Below are positions 36,718 to 44,741 of a DNA stretch of 64,000 nucleotides, one piece after another. Numbering within the stretch: position 1 is the stretch's first letter; every line of letters begins with the position of its first letter. The translations under genes were made by a program, and so were the position numbers. The stretch spans positions 124,001 to 188,000 of the forward strand of contig JBOEGO010000015.1 in NCBI GenBank assembly GCA_050633465.1. The letters are read 5' to 3'. Origin of the DNA: UBA3069 sp050633465 (GTDB lineage Bacteria > Pseudomonadota > Alphaproteobacteria > Rhodobacterales > Rhodobacteraceae). The notes beneath the pieces are model-generated. The model saw nothing but the letters and a program-made list of their open reading frames with translations, was not told where the DNA came from and searched no databases.

Positions 36718-37986
36718 ATGGATTCGATCATCGTCACGGGCAACGGCCCGCTGAAAGGGGATATCCCCATCGCAGGCGCGAAAAACGCATGTCTGGCATT
36801 GATGCCGGCCACATTGCTGTCAGAGGAGCCGCTGACGCTGACCAATGCGCCGCGCCTGTCGGACATCAAAACCATGACCGCCCTGCTGGAATCATTGGGG
36901 GCCGAGGTCACCAAGATGCAGGATGGCAAGGTGATCGCCATGGCCAGCCACGGCGAAATCAGCCCCGTCGCGGATTATGATATCGTGCGCAAGATGCGGG
37001 CGTCCAACCTTGTGTTGGGGCCGCTGCTGGCGCGTTTGGGTCATGCGGTTGTGTCCCTGCCCGGTGGTTGCGCCATTGGTGCGCGGCCTATGGACATTCA
37101 CGTTGATGCGCTGACGGCCATGGGGGCCGAAATCGAACTGAAAGACGGCTACCTGCACGCCAAAACCCGTGGCGGGCTGAAAGGCGCGGTGCACGAGCTG
37201 CGCTTTGCCAGTGTTGGTGCGACGGAAAACGTGTTGATGGCGGCATCGCTGGCCAAGGGCACCACCGTGTTGAAAAACGCGGCGCGCGAACCCGAAATCG
37301 TCGATCTGGCCGATTGCCTGCGCAAAATGGGCGCGCAGATCCAAGGGGACGGGACCTCGACCATCGAAATTCAGGGCGTTGACCGGCTGAGTGGCGCGAC
37401 CCACCCTGTGGTCACCGACCGGATCGAATTGGGCACCTATATGCTGGCCCCGGCGTTTTGCGGTGGCGAGGTCACATGCCTTGGCGGGCGGATTGACCTG
37501 ATTGGCGCGTTCTGTGAAAAACTGGATGCGGCGGGGATCGAGGTGACGGAATCTGCGCGCGGCCTGACGGTCAAGCGGCGCGGTGACCGGATCAATGCGA
37601 TTGATGTTGTGACCGAACCCTTTCCCGGTTTTCCCACCGATTTGCAGGCGCAGATGATGGCCCTGTTGTGCATCGCCGATGGCACCAGCGTGTTAGAGGA
37701 AAAGATTTTTGAAAACCGTTTCATGCATGCGCCCGAACTGGTGCGCATGGGCGCCAATATCGAAGTTCACGGGGGCGTGGCCACGGTGCATGGGGTCAAG
37801 CGGATGAAAGGCGCGCCGGTTATGGCGACCGATTTGCGGGCCTCGGTGTCGCTGATTCTGGCGGGTTTGGCGGCCGAGGGTGAAACCATGGTGAACCGGA
37901 TTTATCATCTGGATCGCGGATACGAACGGATCGAGGAAAAGCTGGGCAATGTCGGTGCCAAAATCGAACGGGTCAAAGGCCAATGA
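36718..37986 (+). CDS. murA: UDP-N-acetylglucosamine 1-carboxyvinyltransferase MurA
   Basis: First committed step of peptidoglycan synthesis: transfers enolpyruvate from PEP to UDP-GlcNAc in the cytoplasm. 422 aa. The N-terminal GPLKGDIPIAGAKNACLAL holds the substrate-binding Lys-Asn pair, and LPGGCAIGARPMDIHVDAL carries the catalytic, fosfomycin-reactive cysteine (Cys118). AGITVTESA-like and PTDLQAQMMALL segments near 300 match the second half of the inside-out barrel, with the C-terminal DLRASVSLILAGLAAEGET. It overlaps the next gene by 4 bases (ATGA). Confidence 0.97.
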   Translation: MDSIIVTGNGPLKGDIPIAGAKNACLALMPATLLSEEPLTLTNAPRLSDIKTMTALLESLGAEVTKMQDGKVIAMASHGEISPVADYDIVRKMRASNLVLGPLLARLGHAVVSLPGGCAIGARPMDIHVDALTAMGAEIELKDGYLHAKTRGGLKGAVHELRFASVGATENVLMAASLAKGTTVLKNAAREPEIVDLADCLRKMGAQIQGDGTSTIEIQGVDRLSGATHPVVTDRIELGTYMLAPAFCGGEVTCLGGRIDLIGAFCEKLDAAGIEVTESARGLTVKRRGDRINAIDVVTEPFPGFPTDLQAQMMALLCIADGTSVLEEKIFENRFMHAPELVRMGANIEVHGGVATVHGVKRMKGAPVMATDLRASVSLILAGLAAEGETMVNRIYHLDRGYERIEEKLGNVGAKIERVKGQ

Positions 37987-38465
37987 GCAAGGATGCCCGT
38001 TTCGAGGATGGCGCAGAGGCACCCCTGAATTTGGGCGCTATGGACGGGGATGACCTGAAGGTTCTGGCGGCGCTGGCGCAGGATGCGGTGTTTCCGGTGA
38101 CGGAAATGAAATGGCTGGCATCCGAGCGCCGTTTCGCGCTGTTGTTGAATCGTTTCCGTTGGGAGGATGCGCCGCGCGCGCAGACCCGCCAGCGCCCTGT
38201 TGAGCGGGTGCAATCGGTTTTGTCGCTGGAAAATGTGTTGGGCGTGGCCTCGTCCGGTGTGGACCGGTCGGACAAGGATACGGTGCTGTCCCTGCTGGAT
38301 ATTGAATGGGCCGTCAGTGGCGAGGGGCCAGAGGGCGAATTGACCCTTGTTCTGGCGGGTGACGGGGCGATCAAATGCCGTGTCGAGGCCATGGAACTGC
38401 GCCTGCGCGATGTGACGCGGCCCTATTTGGCACCGTCCGGGCACACCCCCGATCATTCTGCGTGA
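37983..38465 (+). CDS. DUF2948 family protein
   Basis: 160 aa, cytoplasmic. It shows LGAMDGDDLKVLAALAQDAVFPVTEMKWLASERRFALLLNRFRWED at residues 17-62, the typical opening of the DUF2948 family, then a beta-rich part ending ALKCRVEAMELRLRDVTRPY-like. The family lies between murA and hisD in many Rhodobacterales, and that layout is kept here. Function unknown. It overlaps murA by 4 bases, so the two are co-translated. Confidence 0.88.
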   Translation: MSKDARFEDGAEAPLNLGAMDGDDLKVLAALAQDAVFPVTEMKWLASERRFALLLNRFRWEDAPRAQTRQRPVERVQSVLSLENVLGVASSGVDRSDKDTVLSLLDIEWAVSGEGPEGELTLVLAGDGAIKCRVEAMELRLRDVTRPYLAPSGHTPDHSA

Positions 38466-38477
38466 TCCTGGCGCGGA

Positions 38478-38510
38478 TGCCTCCGGCGGGAGGTATTTGT
38501 AGAACAATGA
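38478..38510 (+). repeat. Intergenic hairpin repeat, copy 2
   Basis: Core CCTCCGGCGGGAGG then TATTTGTAGAACAATGAGG, about 90 percent the same as the copy at 6245. It sits 13 bases after the DUF2948 stop. Confidence 0.6.
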
Positions 38511-38581
38511 GGGGTTAGGTTGCCCTGTCTCTTGGCATGGGGCGGCGCGGGCGGTATGTCACGCCAAAGACCGGAGGGACC

Positions 38582-39883
38582 ATGCCCGTATTTCTGAACA
38601 GCCAAGACGCCGATTTTGAAGCCGCATTTGCCGCCCTGTTGGGGGCCAAGCGCGAGGACAGCCCCGATGTGGATGACATCGTGGCGGGCATCATCGCCGA
38701 TGTGCGGGCGCGTGGCGATGCGGCGGTGATTGAACTGACGTCAAAGTTTGACCGTTTGGATCTGACCCCTGAAACCCTGCGGTTTTCCGAGGCAGAGATT
38801 GACGCGCTGGTTGCGCAGGTGCCGGATCACGAGCGTGTGGCGCTGGAAATGGCGGCAGAGCGTATCCGCGCCTATCACGTGCGCCAGATGCCCATGGACC
38901 AGTCATGGACCGACCCCGAAGGAGCGACACTTGGCTGGCGCTGGACGCCGGTGTCGGCGGCGGGGTTGTATGTGCCGGGGGGATTGGCGTCTTATCCGTC
39001 ATCGGTGTTGATGAATGCCGTTCCGGCCAAGGTGGCAGGGGTGGGCCGTTTGGCTGTGGTGGTGCCAACGCCCGATGGTGTGGCCAACCCGCTGGTGTTG
39101 ATGGCCGCACGGATCGCGGGCGTGGACGAGGTATACCGTATTGGCGGTGCGCAGGCGGTGGCGGCGCTGGCCTATGGCACCGATAGCATTGCGCCTGTTG
39201 ATAAGATCACCGGCCCCGGCAATGCATTTGTGGCGGCTGCGAAACGGCGGGTGTTTGGCAAGGTCGGGATTGATATGATCGCTGGCCCGTCGGAAATTCT
39301 GGTGATTGCGGATGGGGACAATGACCCTGACTGGATCGCGCTGGATATGCTGTCACAGGCCGAACATGACGAAAGCGCGCAATCCATTCTGATCACTGAC
39401 AGTCCCGAGATGGCCAAATCTGTGGTGGCGGCGATTGAACGGCATTTGCAAGTGTTGGAGCGGCGCGAGATCGCGGGCAAAAGCTGGCGCGATTTCGGCG
39501 CGGTGATCATGGTGCCTGACATGGGGGTGGCGGCGCAGCTGTCAAACCGCATCGCGCCGGAACACCTGGAGTTATGCGTTGCCGATCCGGATGGATTGGC
39601 GGAAGAAATCACCCATGCGGGTGCGATTTTTCTGGGCGCATGGACGCCAGAGGCGATCGGCGATTACATCGGTGGCCCAAATCATGTGCTGCCCACCGCA
39701 CGGTCGGCACGTTTTTCCAGTGGTTTGTCGGTGATGGACTTCCTAAAGCGCACAACATTGGCCAAGATGACCCCCGCGGCCCTGAGGGCCATCGGACCGG
39801 CGGCGGAAACGCTGGCGATCTCCGAAAGCCTGGAGGCGCACGGGCTATCCGTTCGTGCGCGCCTGAACCACCTGAACGAGTGA
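38582..39883 (+). CDS. hisD: Histidinol dehydrogenase HisD
   Basis: Last two steps of histidine synthesis: NAD- and zinc-dependent oxidation of L-histidinol to L-histidine. 433 aa. Diagnostic stretches are AAGLYVPGGLASYPSSVLMNAVPAKVAGV near 118, RIGGAQAVAALAYGTDSI near 185, KITGPGNAFVAAAKR near 208, the metal-site AEHDESAQSILIT near 260 and the catalytic NRIAPEHLEL near 325. ATG 38582 follows GGAGGG; the upstream in-frame ATG at 38537 lies in the intergenic repeat zone. Confidence 0.97.
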   Translation: MPVFLNSQDADFEAAFAALLGAKREDSPDVDDIVAGIIADVRARGDAAVIELTSKFDRLDLTPETLRFSEAEIDALVAQVPDHERVALEMAAERIRAYHVRQMPMDQSWTDPEGATLGWRWTPVSAAGLYVPGGLASYPSSVLMNAVPAKVAGVGRLAVVVPTPDGVANPLVLMAARIAGVDEVYRIGGAQAVAALAYGTDSIAPVDKITGPGNAFVAAAKRRVFGKVGIDMIAGPSEILVIADGDNDPDWIALDMLSQAEHDESAQSILITDSPEMAKSVVAAIERHLQVLERREIAGKSWRDFGAVIMVPDMGVAAQLSNRIAPEHLELCVADPDGLAEEITHAGAIFLGAWTPEAIGDYIGGPNHVLPTARSARFSSGLSVMDFLKRTTLAKMTPAALRAIGPAAETLAISESLEAHGLSVRARLNHLNE

Positions 39884-39892
39884 GCCAAAAGA

Positions 39893-40372
39893 ATGTCGCG
39901 TATCTGCCATATCGAACTGGACGACAGCGCCCTGCCGCCCCCGACGCCCGAAATCGAACAAGAGCGCAAGGTTGCGATGTTCGATCTGCTAGAGGAAAAC
40001 GTGTTTGACCTGCCCAAGCGGGACGACCGGGTGGTGCCTGATGGTCCCTATCGTGTGGGTCTGTCCATTCGCGAAAAACGGTTGGTGTTTGATATCGACA
40101 CCGAAGCGGGCGAAAAGGCGGCAGAATTCCACCTGTCGCTGTCGCCGTTCCGCCAAGTGGTCAAGGATTACTGGGCGATCTGCGAAAGCTATTTCGATGC
40201 GGTGAAAAACATGCCGCCCAGCCAGATCGAAACCATCGACATGGCGCGGCGCGGTATCCATAATGAGGGCGCACGCATTCTGACCGAACGGTTGGAGGGC
40301 AAGGCCGATATCGACAATGATACCTCGCGGCGGTTGTTCACGCTGATATGCGTGCTGCACTTCGGGGGTTGA
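39893..40372 (+). CDS. UPF0262 family protein
   Basis: 159 aa. It opens MSRICHIELDDSALPPPTPEIEQERKVAMFDLLEENVF, with PYRVGLSIREKRLVFDI near 57 and the helical end IHNEGARILTERLEGKADIDNDTSRRLFTLICVLHFGG. This matches UPF0262, a family almost limited to Alphaproteobacteria and typically next to hisD. Function unknown. It ends 3 bases before the phosphatase gene and is in the same operon. Confidence 0.92.
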   Translation: MSRICHIELDDSALPPPTPEIEQERKVAMFDLLEENVFDLPKRDDRVVPDGPYRVGLSIREKRLVFDIDTEAGEKAAEFHLSLSPFRQVVKDYWAICESYFDAVKNMPPSQIETIDMARRGIHNEGARILTERLEGKADIDNDTSRRLFTLICVLHFGG

Positions 40373-40375
40373 GCG

Positions 40376-40837
40376 GTGGTCGAAACGCTTCCTCAGTCGG
40401 TTTTGTTTTGCTGCGATCATAACGCGGTGCGGTCGCCCATGGCCGAAGGGATCATGAAGAAATTCTATGGCACCGGCACCTATGTGCAGTCGGTGGGCGT
40501 GGAAAACGACATGGAAATCGACGGGTTTTCGATTGCCGTATGTGGCGAGATCGGGGTGGAGCTGGACCGCCACCGCTCGCGCAGTTTTGACACCATGCGC
40601 GAGGGCGGCGAGGATATTTCATCCTTTGATCTGATTGTGGCGCTGTCGCCTGCCAGTCGGGCGCGGGCCTGTGAACTGGCCAAGTTCTATCATATAGACG
40701 TGGAATACTGGCCGATCATGGATCCGACCACAGGCGGCGAAGGGCGCGAGGCGCGGCTGGCCGCATACCGTCAGGCGCGTGACCAGATCGTTGGCGAACT
40801 GGTGCAGCGCTGGGGTGACCCCAAGGGCGGCACCTAG
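40376..40837 (+). CDS. Low-molecular-weight protein tyrosine phosphatase family protein
   Basis: 153 aa, start GTG 3 bases after the UPF0262 stop. The phosphate-binding loop CX5RS is seen as CDHNAVRSP (nucleophile Cys13, Arg19). The general-acid aspartate is in YWPIMDPTTG near 120. The LMW-PTP fold serves both phosphotyrosine phosphatases and thioredoxin-type arsenate reductases. There is no ars operon here, and the position after hisD/UPF0262 is conserved in relatives, so a protein phosphatase or housekeeping role is more likely. Confidence 0.88.
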   Translation: MVETLPQSVLFCCDHNAVRSPMAEGIMKKFYGTGTYVQSVGVENDMEIDGFSIAVCGEIGVELDRHRSRSFDTMREGGEDISSFDLIVALSPASRARACELAKFYHIDVEYWPIMDPTTGGEGREARLAAYRQARDQIVGELVQRWGDPKGGT

Positions 40838-40869
40838 GGTGCAATCCTGCGAACCGCCCTGACGGGCGG

Positions 40870-40905
40870 GCCTGCGGCGCGAGTATTTTTACCAAGAAAA
40901 AATCT
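40870..40905 (+). repeat. Intergenic hairpin repeat, worn copy 3
   Basis: GCCTGCGGCGCGAGTATTTTTACCAAGAA keeps the layout of the copies at 6245 and 38478 but with changes in both stem arms. It lies between the phosphatase and the nitrilase-family gene. Confidence 0.4.
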
Positions 40906-40970
40906 GCGTAACGCATGCTTGCAATAGTCGTTATGCGAAGTGAATATCCTGTCAGGAACAGGAGAGCACC

Positions 40971-41852
40971 ATGAAAATTGCCACCGCAGCATATCCGTTG
41001 GATTGGTTCGCCGATTGGGCCGCATATGAGGCCAAGCTGACCGCATGGGTGGCCGGGGCGGCGCAGGCGGGGGCCGAATTGTTGGTCTTTCCCGAATATG
41101 GCGCGATGGAGCTGGCATCACTGGCGGGGGGCAAGGTGGCGGGCGATCTGCGCGGTTCGATCGAGGCGGTGTCAGAGCGTGTCGGCGCGTCGGATGCGGT
41201 GCTGTCGGCGCTGGCGCTGCGGTTCGGGGTGCATATCCTTGGCCCCTCTGCGCCGGTGGTCGAGCGCGGTTTGGTGGTCAATCGGGCGCGGCTGTTTGCC
41301 CCGTCCGGCGCGTCGGATTATCAGGACAAACAGATCATGACGCGGTTCGAACGCGACGATTGGGGCGTGTCCGGTGGTGGCCCGTTGAAACTGTTCGATA
41401 CGGCAATGGGCAAGATCGGCGTATTGATCTGTTATGACAGTGAATTCCCCTTGCTGGCGCGTGCGCTGGTCGAGGCAGGCGCCGATATCATCCTTGTGCC
41501 CTCGTGCACCGAGGCATTGGAGGGATACTGGCGCGTGCGCATCGGGGCCATGGCCCGCGCATTAGAGGGGCAGTGTGTGACCGTAATGTCGTCCCTGGTC
41601 GGTGCCCGCCCCGAGATTTTCGCGGTTGAGGAAAACACCGGCATGGGCGGCATTTTTGGCCCCCCCGATATGGGGTTCCCCCCGACTGGCGTGATCGCCG
41701 AGGGCAGCATCGGGCAGGCGGGCTGGACCTATGGCGAGGTCACGCTGGATGCCGTGCGCGCCGTGCGTGCCGATGGCCATGTGTTGAACGCCAGTCACTG
41801 GCTGGAACAGGGTCCGCGCGTGGCCTTGGTAACAGAATCCGCGCTGACATAG
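40971..41852 (+). CDS. Carbon-nitrogen hydrolase (nitrilase superfamily)
   Basis: 293 aa. The Glu-Lys-Cys triad is visible: Glu42 in LLVFPEYGAMEL, Lys120 in YQDKQIMTRFE, and Cys154 in KIGVLICYDSEFPL. The family cleaves amides or nitriles, including omega-amidases and N-carbamyl amidohydrolases. A CAGGAG ribosome-binding site is present. It is a single gene between two conserved clusters, and the true substrate is not evident. Confidence 0.9.
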   Translation: MKIATAAYPLDWFADWAAYEAKLTAWVAGAAQAGAELLVFPEYGAMELASLAGGKVAGDLRGSIEAVSERVGASDAVLSALALRFGVHILGPSAPVVERGLVVNRARLFAPSGASDYQDKQIMTRFERDDWGVSGGGPLKLFDTAMGKIGVLICYDSEFPLLARALVEAGADIILVPSCTEALEGYWRVRIGAMARALEGQCVTVMSSLVGARPEIFAVEENTGMGGIFGPPDMGFPPTGVIAEGSIGQAGWTYGEVTLDAVRAVRADGHVLNASHWLEQGPRVALVTESALT

Positions 41853-41940
41853 CGAATCCCCCTTGAAAATCTGCGCGTTTGGGATCATTTACCCCCATGC
41901 CCCGCAGACGTTCAGCGGGGGACGCAATCAAGGAGAGACC

Positions 41941-42159
41941 ATGGCCAAGGAAGATACGCTCGAATTTCCCGGTGTCGTGAAGGAACTCCTGCCGAATGCG
42001 ACGTTCCGGGTCGAGCTTGAAAACGGCCATGAGATCATCGCACATACGGCAGGCAAGATGCGCAAAAACCGCATCCGTGTTCTGGCTGGCGACAAGGTTC
42101 AAGTCGAAATGACACCCTATGATCTGACCAAGGGTCGGATCAACTACCGCTTTAAATAA
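41941..42159 (+). CDS. infA: Translation initiation factor IF-1
   Basis: 72 aa, full length. OB-fold with EFPGVVKELLPNATFRVEL, NGHEIIAHTAGKMRKNRIRVLAGDKVQVEMTPYDLTKGRI. It binds the A site of the 30S subunit with IF-2 and IF-3. ATG 41941 follows AAGGAGAG; the frame open upstream to 41863 is not needed. Head of the infA-maf-rng-yacG cluster. Confidence 0.98.
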   Translation: MAKEDTLEFPGVVKELLPNATFRVELENGHEIIAHTAGKMRKNRIRVLAGDKVQVEMTPYDLTKGRINYRFK

Positions 42160-42167
42160 CCGGTTCT

Positions 42168-42746
42168 ATGCGGTTAATTTTAGGGTCAGGCAGTCCGCGA
42201 CGCCGCGAATTGCTGGCGCAGATCGGGGTTGTGGCGGATGATATCCGCCCCCCCGACATTGACGAAACCCCCCATAAAAACGAATTGCCGCGCCCGTATT
42301 GTGCGCGCATGGCGCGGGAAAAAGCTGCGGCTGTGCAGGCTGACGCCACCGATCTGGTGCTATGTGCCGATACCACCGTGGCGCTGGGCCGCCGGATCAT
42401 GGGCAAACCCGGTGATGCGGGGCAGGCGGCGCAATTTCTGCTGGCTATGTCGGGGCGCCGTCACAAAGTGATTACGGCGGTGGCGTTGCGGCTGGGGGAT
42501 CGGCTGTGGCAACGCGATGTTGTGACCACGGTGCAGATGAAACGCCTGTCGGACGAGGAGTTGAACGCCTATCTTGCCACAAATGATTGGCAGGGCAAGG
42601 CGGGCGGTTATGGTATTCAGGGACCAGCAGGTGCGCTGATTCCGTGGATTTCGGGGTCGTTTACCGCTGTTGTCGGCCTGCCGCTGGCCGAAACCGCAGG
42701 GCTGTTGCAGGCCGCCGGATACCCGATGTGGAAGGAACGCATATGA
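42168..42746 (+). CDS. maf: Maf-family nucleotide pyrophosphatase
   Basis: 192 aa. The N-terminal LILGSGSPRRRELLAQIG P-loop-like motif, DIDETPHKNELPRPYCARMAREKA, the catalytic-site segment LVLCADTTVALG near 64, and GRRHKVITAV near 100 are all typical. Maf enzymes hydrolyse non-canonical or excess nucleoside triphosphates. It starts 8 bases after infA and overlaps the RNase gene by 4 bases. Confidence 0.95.
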   Translation: MRLILGSGSPRRRELLAQIGVVADDIRPPDIDETPHKNELPRPYCARMAREKAAAVQADATDLVLCADTTVALGRRIMGKPGDAGQAAQFLLAMSGRRHKVITAVALRLGDRLWQRDVVTTVQMKRLSDEELNAYLATNDWQGKAGGYGIQGPAGALIPWISGSFTAVVGLPLAETAGLLQAAGYPMWKERI

Positions 42747-43777
42747 TTGGCCGCCAGATCATCCTGGACCAGTTGCACGGCCGCGAAGCTGCGGCGCTGA
42801 TGGTCGATGGCAAATTGCACGACCTGTTGGTCGATAATGACGCGATCCGCCCCGGTGCGATCTACCGCGCCATTGCCGAACGCCCGGTCAAGGGGCAGGG
42901 CGGCATGTTCCTGCGCACCCCGGACGGGTCCGTTTTCTTGCGTCAAGTCAAGGGGTTGCGCCCCGGTCAGGCGCTGCTGGTGCAGGTCACAGGCCATGCC
43001 GAACAGGGCAAGGCCGTGCCCGTGACCGACCGTATCCTGTTCAAATCGCGCTACGCGATTGTCACGCCGAATGCGCCGGGGTTGAATATTTCGCGCCAGA
43101 TTCGCGATGATGAACGCCGCGATGCATTGCTGGCCATTGCCCATGATGAAATGGGCGAGGATGATTTCGGTCTGATCCTGCGTTCGTCCTGCATGGATGC
43201 GCCCGACGGTGAAATCGCCGAAGATATCCGCGCCATGTGCGATCTGGCCCATGCCATCATCGCCGACACCAGCGACGAGGCCGAAGCCCTGACCGAGGGC
43301 GACGGGCCACATGCATTGGCCTGGCGCGATTGGGTGGACCCCGCCGAAGTCATCACGACCGAGGGCAGTTTCGAATCCCTTGGCGTATTAGAGGCCGTGG
43401 ACGCCCTGCAAACCCCCGTTGTGCGGCTGGGGTCGGGCGCGTCGATGATCATTGAACCGACCCGCGCCCTGGTCGCGGTGGATGTGAACACCGGCACCGA
43501 TACCACCCCCGCTGCCGCGCTAAAGGCCAATATCGCCACCGCGCGCGACCTGCCGCGCCAGTTGCGCCTGCGGGGCTTGGGCGGTCAGATCACCATCGAC
43601 GTGGCCCCGATGCCGAAAAAAGACCGCCGCGCCTTTGAAATGGCGCTGAAATCGGCGTTCCGTGCCGATCAGATTGATACGGTGATGGCGGGCTGGACCC
43701 CGCTGGGCCATTTCGAATTGCAGCGCCAGCGCGCCCGCCGCCCGCTAGAGGAGATCCTGTCAGAGGTGCTGCGATGA
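42743..43777 (+). CDS. Short RNase E/G-family ribonuclease
   Basis: 344 aa. It opens with the S1-like part (IYRAIAERPVKGQGGMFLRTPDGSVFLRQVKGLRPGQALLVQVTG) and has RNase-H-like and DNase-I-like segments. The metal-binding VAVDVNTGTDT (~255) and QITIDVAPMPKK (~282) match the two catalytic aspartates of RNase E. The CPxCxG zinc-link and the C-terminal scaffold are absent, so it is close to the smallest catalytic unit, shorter than E. coli RNase G (489 aa). Position between maf and yacG is conserved in Alphaproteobacteria. Likely a tRNA/rRNA processing enzyme. Confidence 0.9.
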   Translation: MIGRQIILDQLHGREAAALMVDGKLHDLLVDNDAIRPGAIYRAIAERPVKGQGGMFLRTPDGSVFLRQVKGLRPGQALLVQVTGHAEQGKAVPVTDRILFKSRYAIVTPNAPGLNISRQIRDDERRDALLAIAHDEMGEDDFGLILRSSCMDAPDGEIAEDIRAMCDLAHAIIADTSDEAEALTEGDGPHALAWRDWVDPAEVITTEGSFESLGVLEAVDALQTPVVRLGSGASMIIEPTRALVAVDVNTGTDTTPAAALKANIATARDLPRQLRLRGLGGQITIDVAPMPKKDRRAFEMALKSAFRADQIDTVMAGWTPLGHFELQRQRARRPLEEILSEVLR

Positions 43778-43965
43778 GCTGCCCGATCTGTCAGAAACCC
43801 ACGGTTCAGGCCTATCGCCCGTTCTGTTCCAAACGCTGTGCCGATGTGGATTTGGGCAAATGGCTGACGGGGGATTACGCGGTGCCATCCAGTGACCCCG
43901 ATGACATCGAGGCCGCGCTGGATGCCATGCTGGATGCCGATTCCCCGCCGCAAAAACCGCATTGA
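43774..43965 (+). CDS. yacG: DNA gyrase inhibitor YacG
   Basis: 63 aa with four zinc-binding cysteines (Cys3, Cys6, Cys18, Cys22: CPIC ... CSKRC) followed by ADVDLGKWLTGDYAVP. YacG binds GyrB and blocks its DNA binding. It overlaps the RNase gene by 4 bases and closes the cluster. Confidence 0.95.
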   Translation: MSCPICQKPTVQAYRPFCSKRCADVDLGKWLTGDYAVPSSDPDDIEAALDAMLDADSPPQKPH

Positions 43966-43983
43966 ACCCGGGCTTGCCGTAAT

Positions 43984-44002
43984 CTGCCTAATTAATGGGC
44001 AG
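43984..44002. promoter_or_regulatory. Palindrome upstream of the MarR-type gene
   Basis: CTGCC and GGCAG arms around TAATTAATG, about 110 bases before the regulator start. It could be an autoregulatory site; a short hairpin is the alternative. Confidence 0.25.
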
Positions 44003-44108
44003 GTTTGCGGCACCTTTGTCGCATGTGGGTAATAACTGTTCGGGTGCTATTGATGGATTTGGGGCAGTTCGCCATAAGCGCCCGAAATCTGACGAGGGCC
44101 GTGTCCGT

Positions 44109-44573
44109 ATGACCGAAAATGACAAAATCGAAAATCAGGTCGGGTTGGTGTTTCAACATGTTGCCCGCCTGCGCACCCGCTATTTCGATCAGCAACTGGC
44201 CAAGCACGGGCTGACCTCGGCGCAGGTTTTCGCCATCAATTATCTGCTGCGCGAAGACGGGCTGACGCAGGTTGAACTGTCGCGTCTGTTGGGCATCGGC
44301 ACTGTTGCCGTCAGCGGTCTGGTCGACCGGCTGGAAGCAAACGGATGGGTCACGCGCAAGGCAGACAGCCGCGACAGGCGGTCCAACCGCGTGTGGCTGA
44401 CCGATAAGGTTGCTGAAAAAGTGGGCAACCTGAAAGAGGCAGGCAAAGCCGTCAATGACGCGTCGTTCAAGGGCATGTCAAAGCAGGAACAGGATGCCTT
44501 GGTCACCGCTTTGCGTGTGGTGCGCGACAACCTTAAACTGGCGACTTGCGACACACCTGACGCGGCGTTGTAA
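44109..44573 (+). CDS. MarR-family transcriptional regulator
   Basis: 154 aa winged-helix repressor type: GLTSAQVFAINYLLREDGLTQVELSRLLGIGTVAVSGLVDRLEANGWVTRKADSRDRRSNRVWLTDK carries the helix-turn-helix and the wing DRR motif. The frame is open from 43995, but ATG 44109 gives the normal length. It lies 168 bases before an acyl-CoA ligase and an enoyl-CoA hydratase-like gene on the same strand. MarR proteins beside such pairs (for example CouR) often respond to the CoA thioester, a likely but unproven role here. Confidence 0.92.
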   Translation: MTENDKIENQVGLVFQHVARLRTRYFDQQLAKHGLTSAQVFAINYLLREDGLTQVELSRLLGIGTVAVSGLVDRLEANGWVTRKADSRDRRSNRVWLTDKVAEKVGNLKEAGKAVNDASFKGMSKQEQDALVTALRVVRDNLKLATCDTPDAAL

Positions 44574-44741
44574 CGTCTTTTCCCCTTTGTTCGACCGCAA
44601 TTAATGCGCTTGCTAACTATTCGCGGCGTCATTAATGTGGCGTCGGACGCATCGTGGCTTTGTTGCGTGAAATGGGGGGAATATCGTGAAAAATCAGTAT
44701 TATCCGCGCTATATTGGCCCGTTCGGGGCCGGGGTGGTGGC

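Noticed and set aside
40376..40837. Naming the phosphatase-fold protein an arsenate reductase
   Set aside because: The fold allows it, but no ars genes are near and the position after hisD/UPF0262 suggests a housekeeping role.
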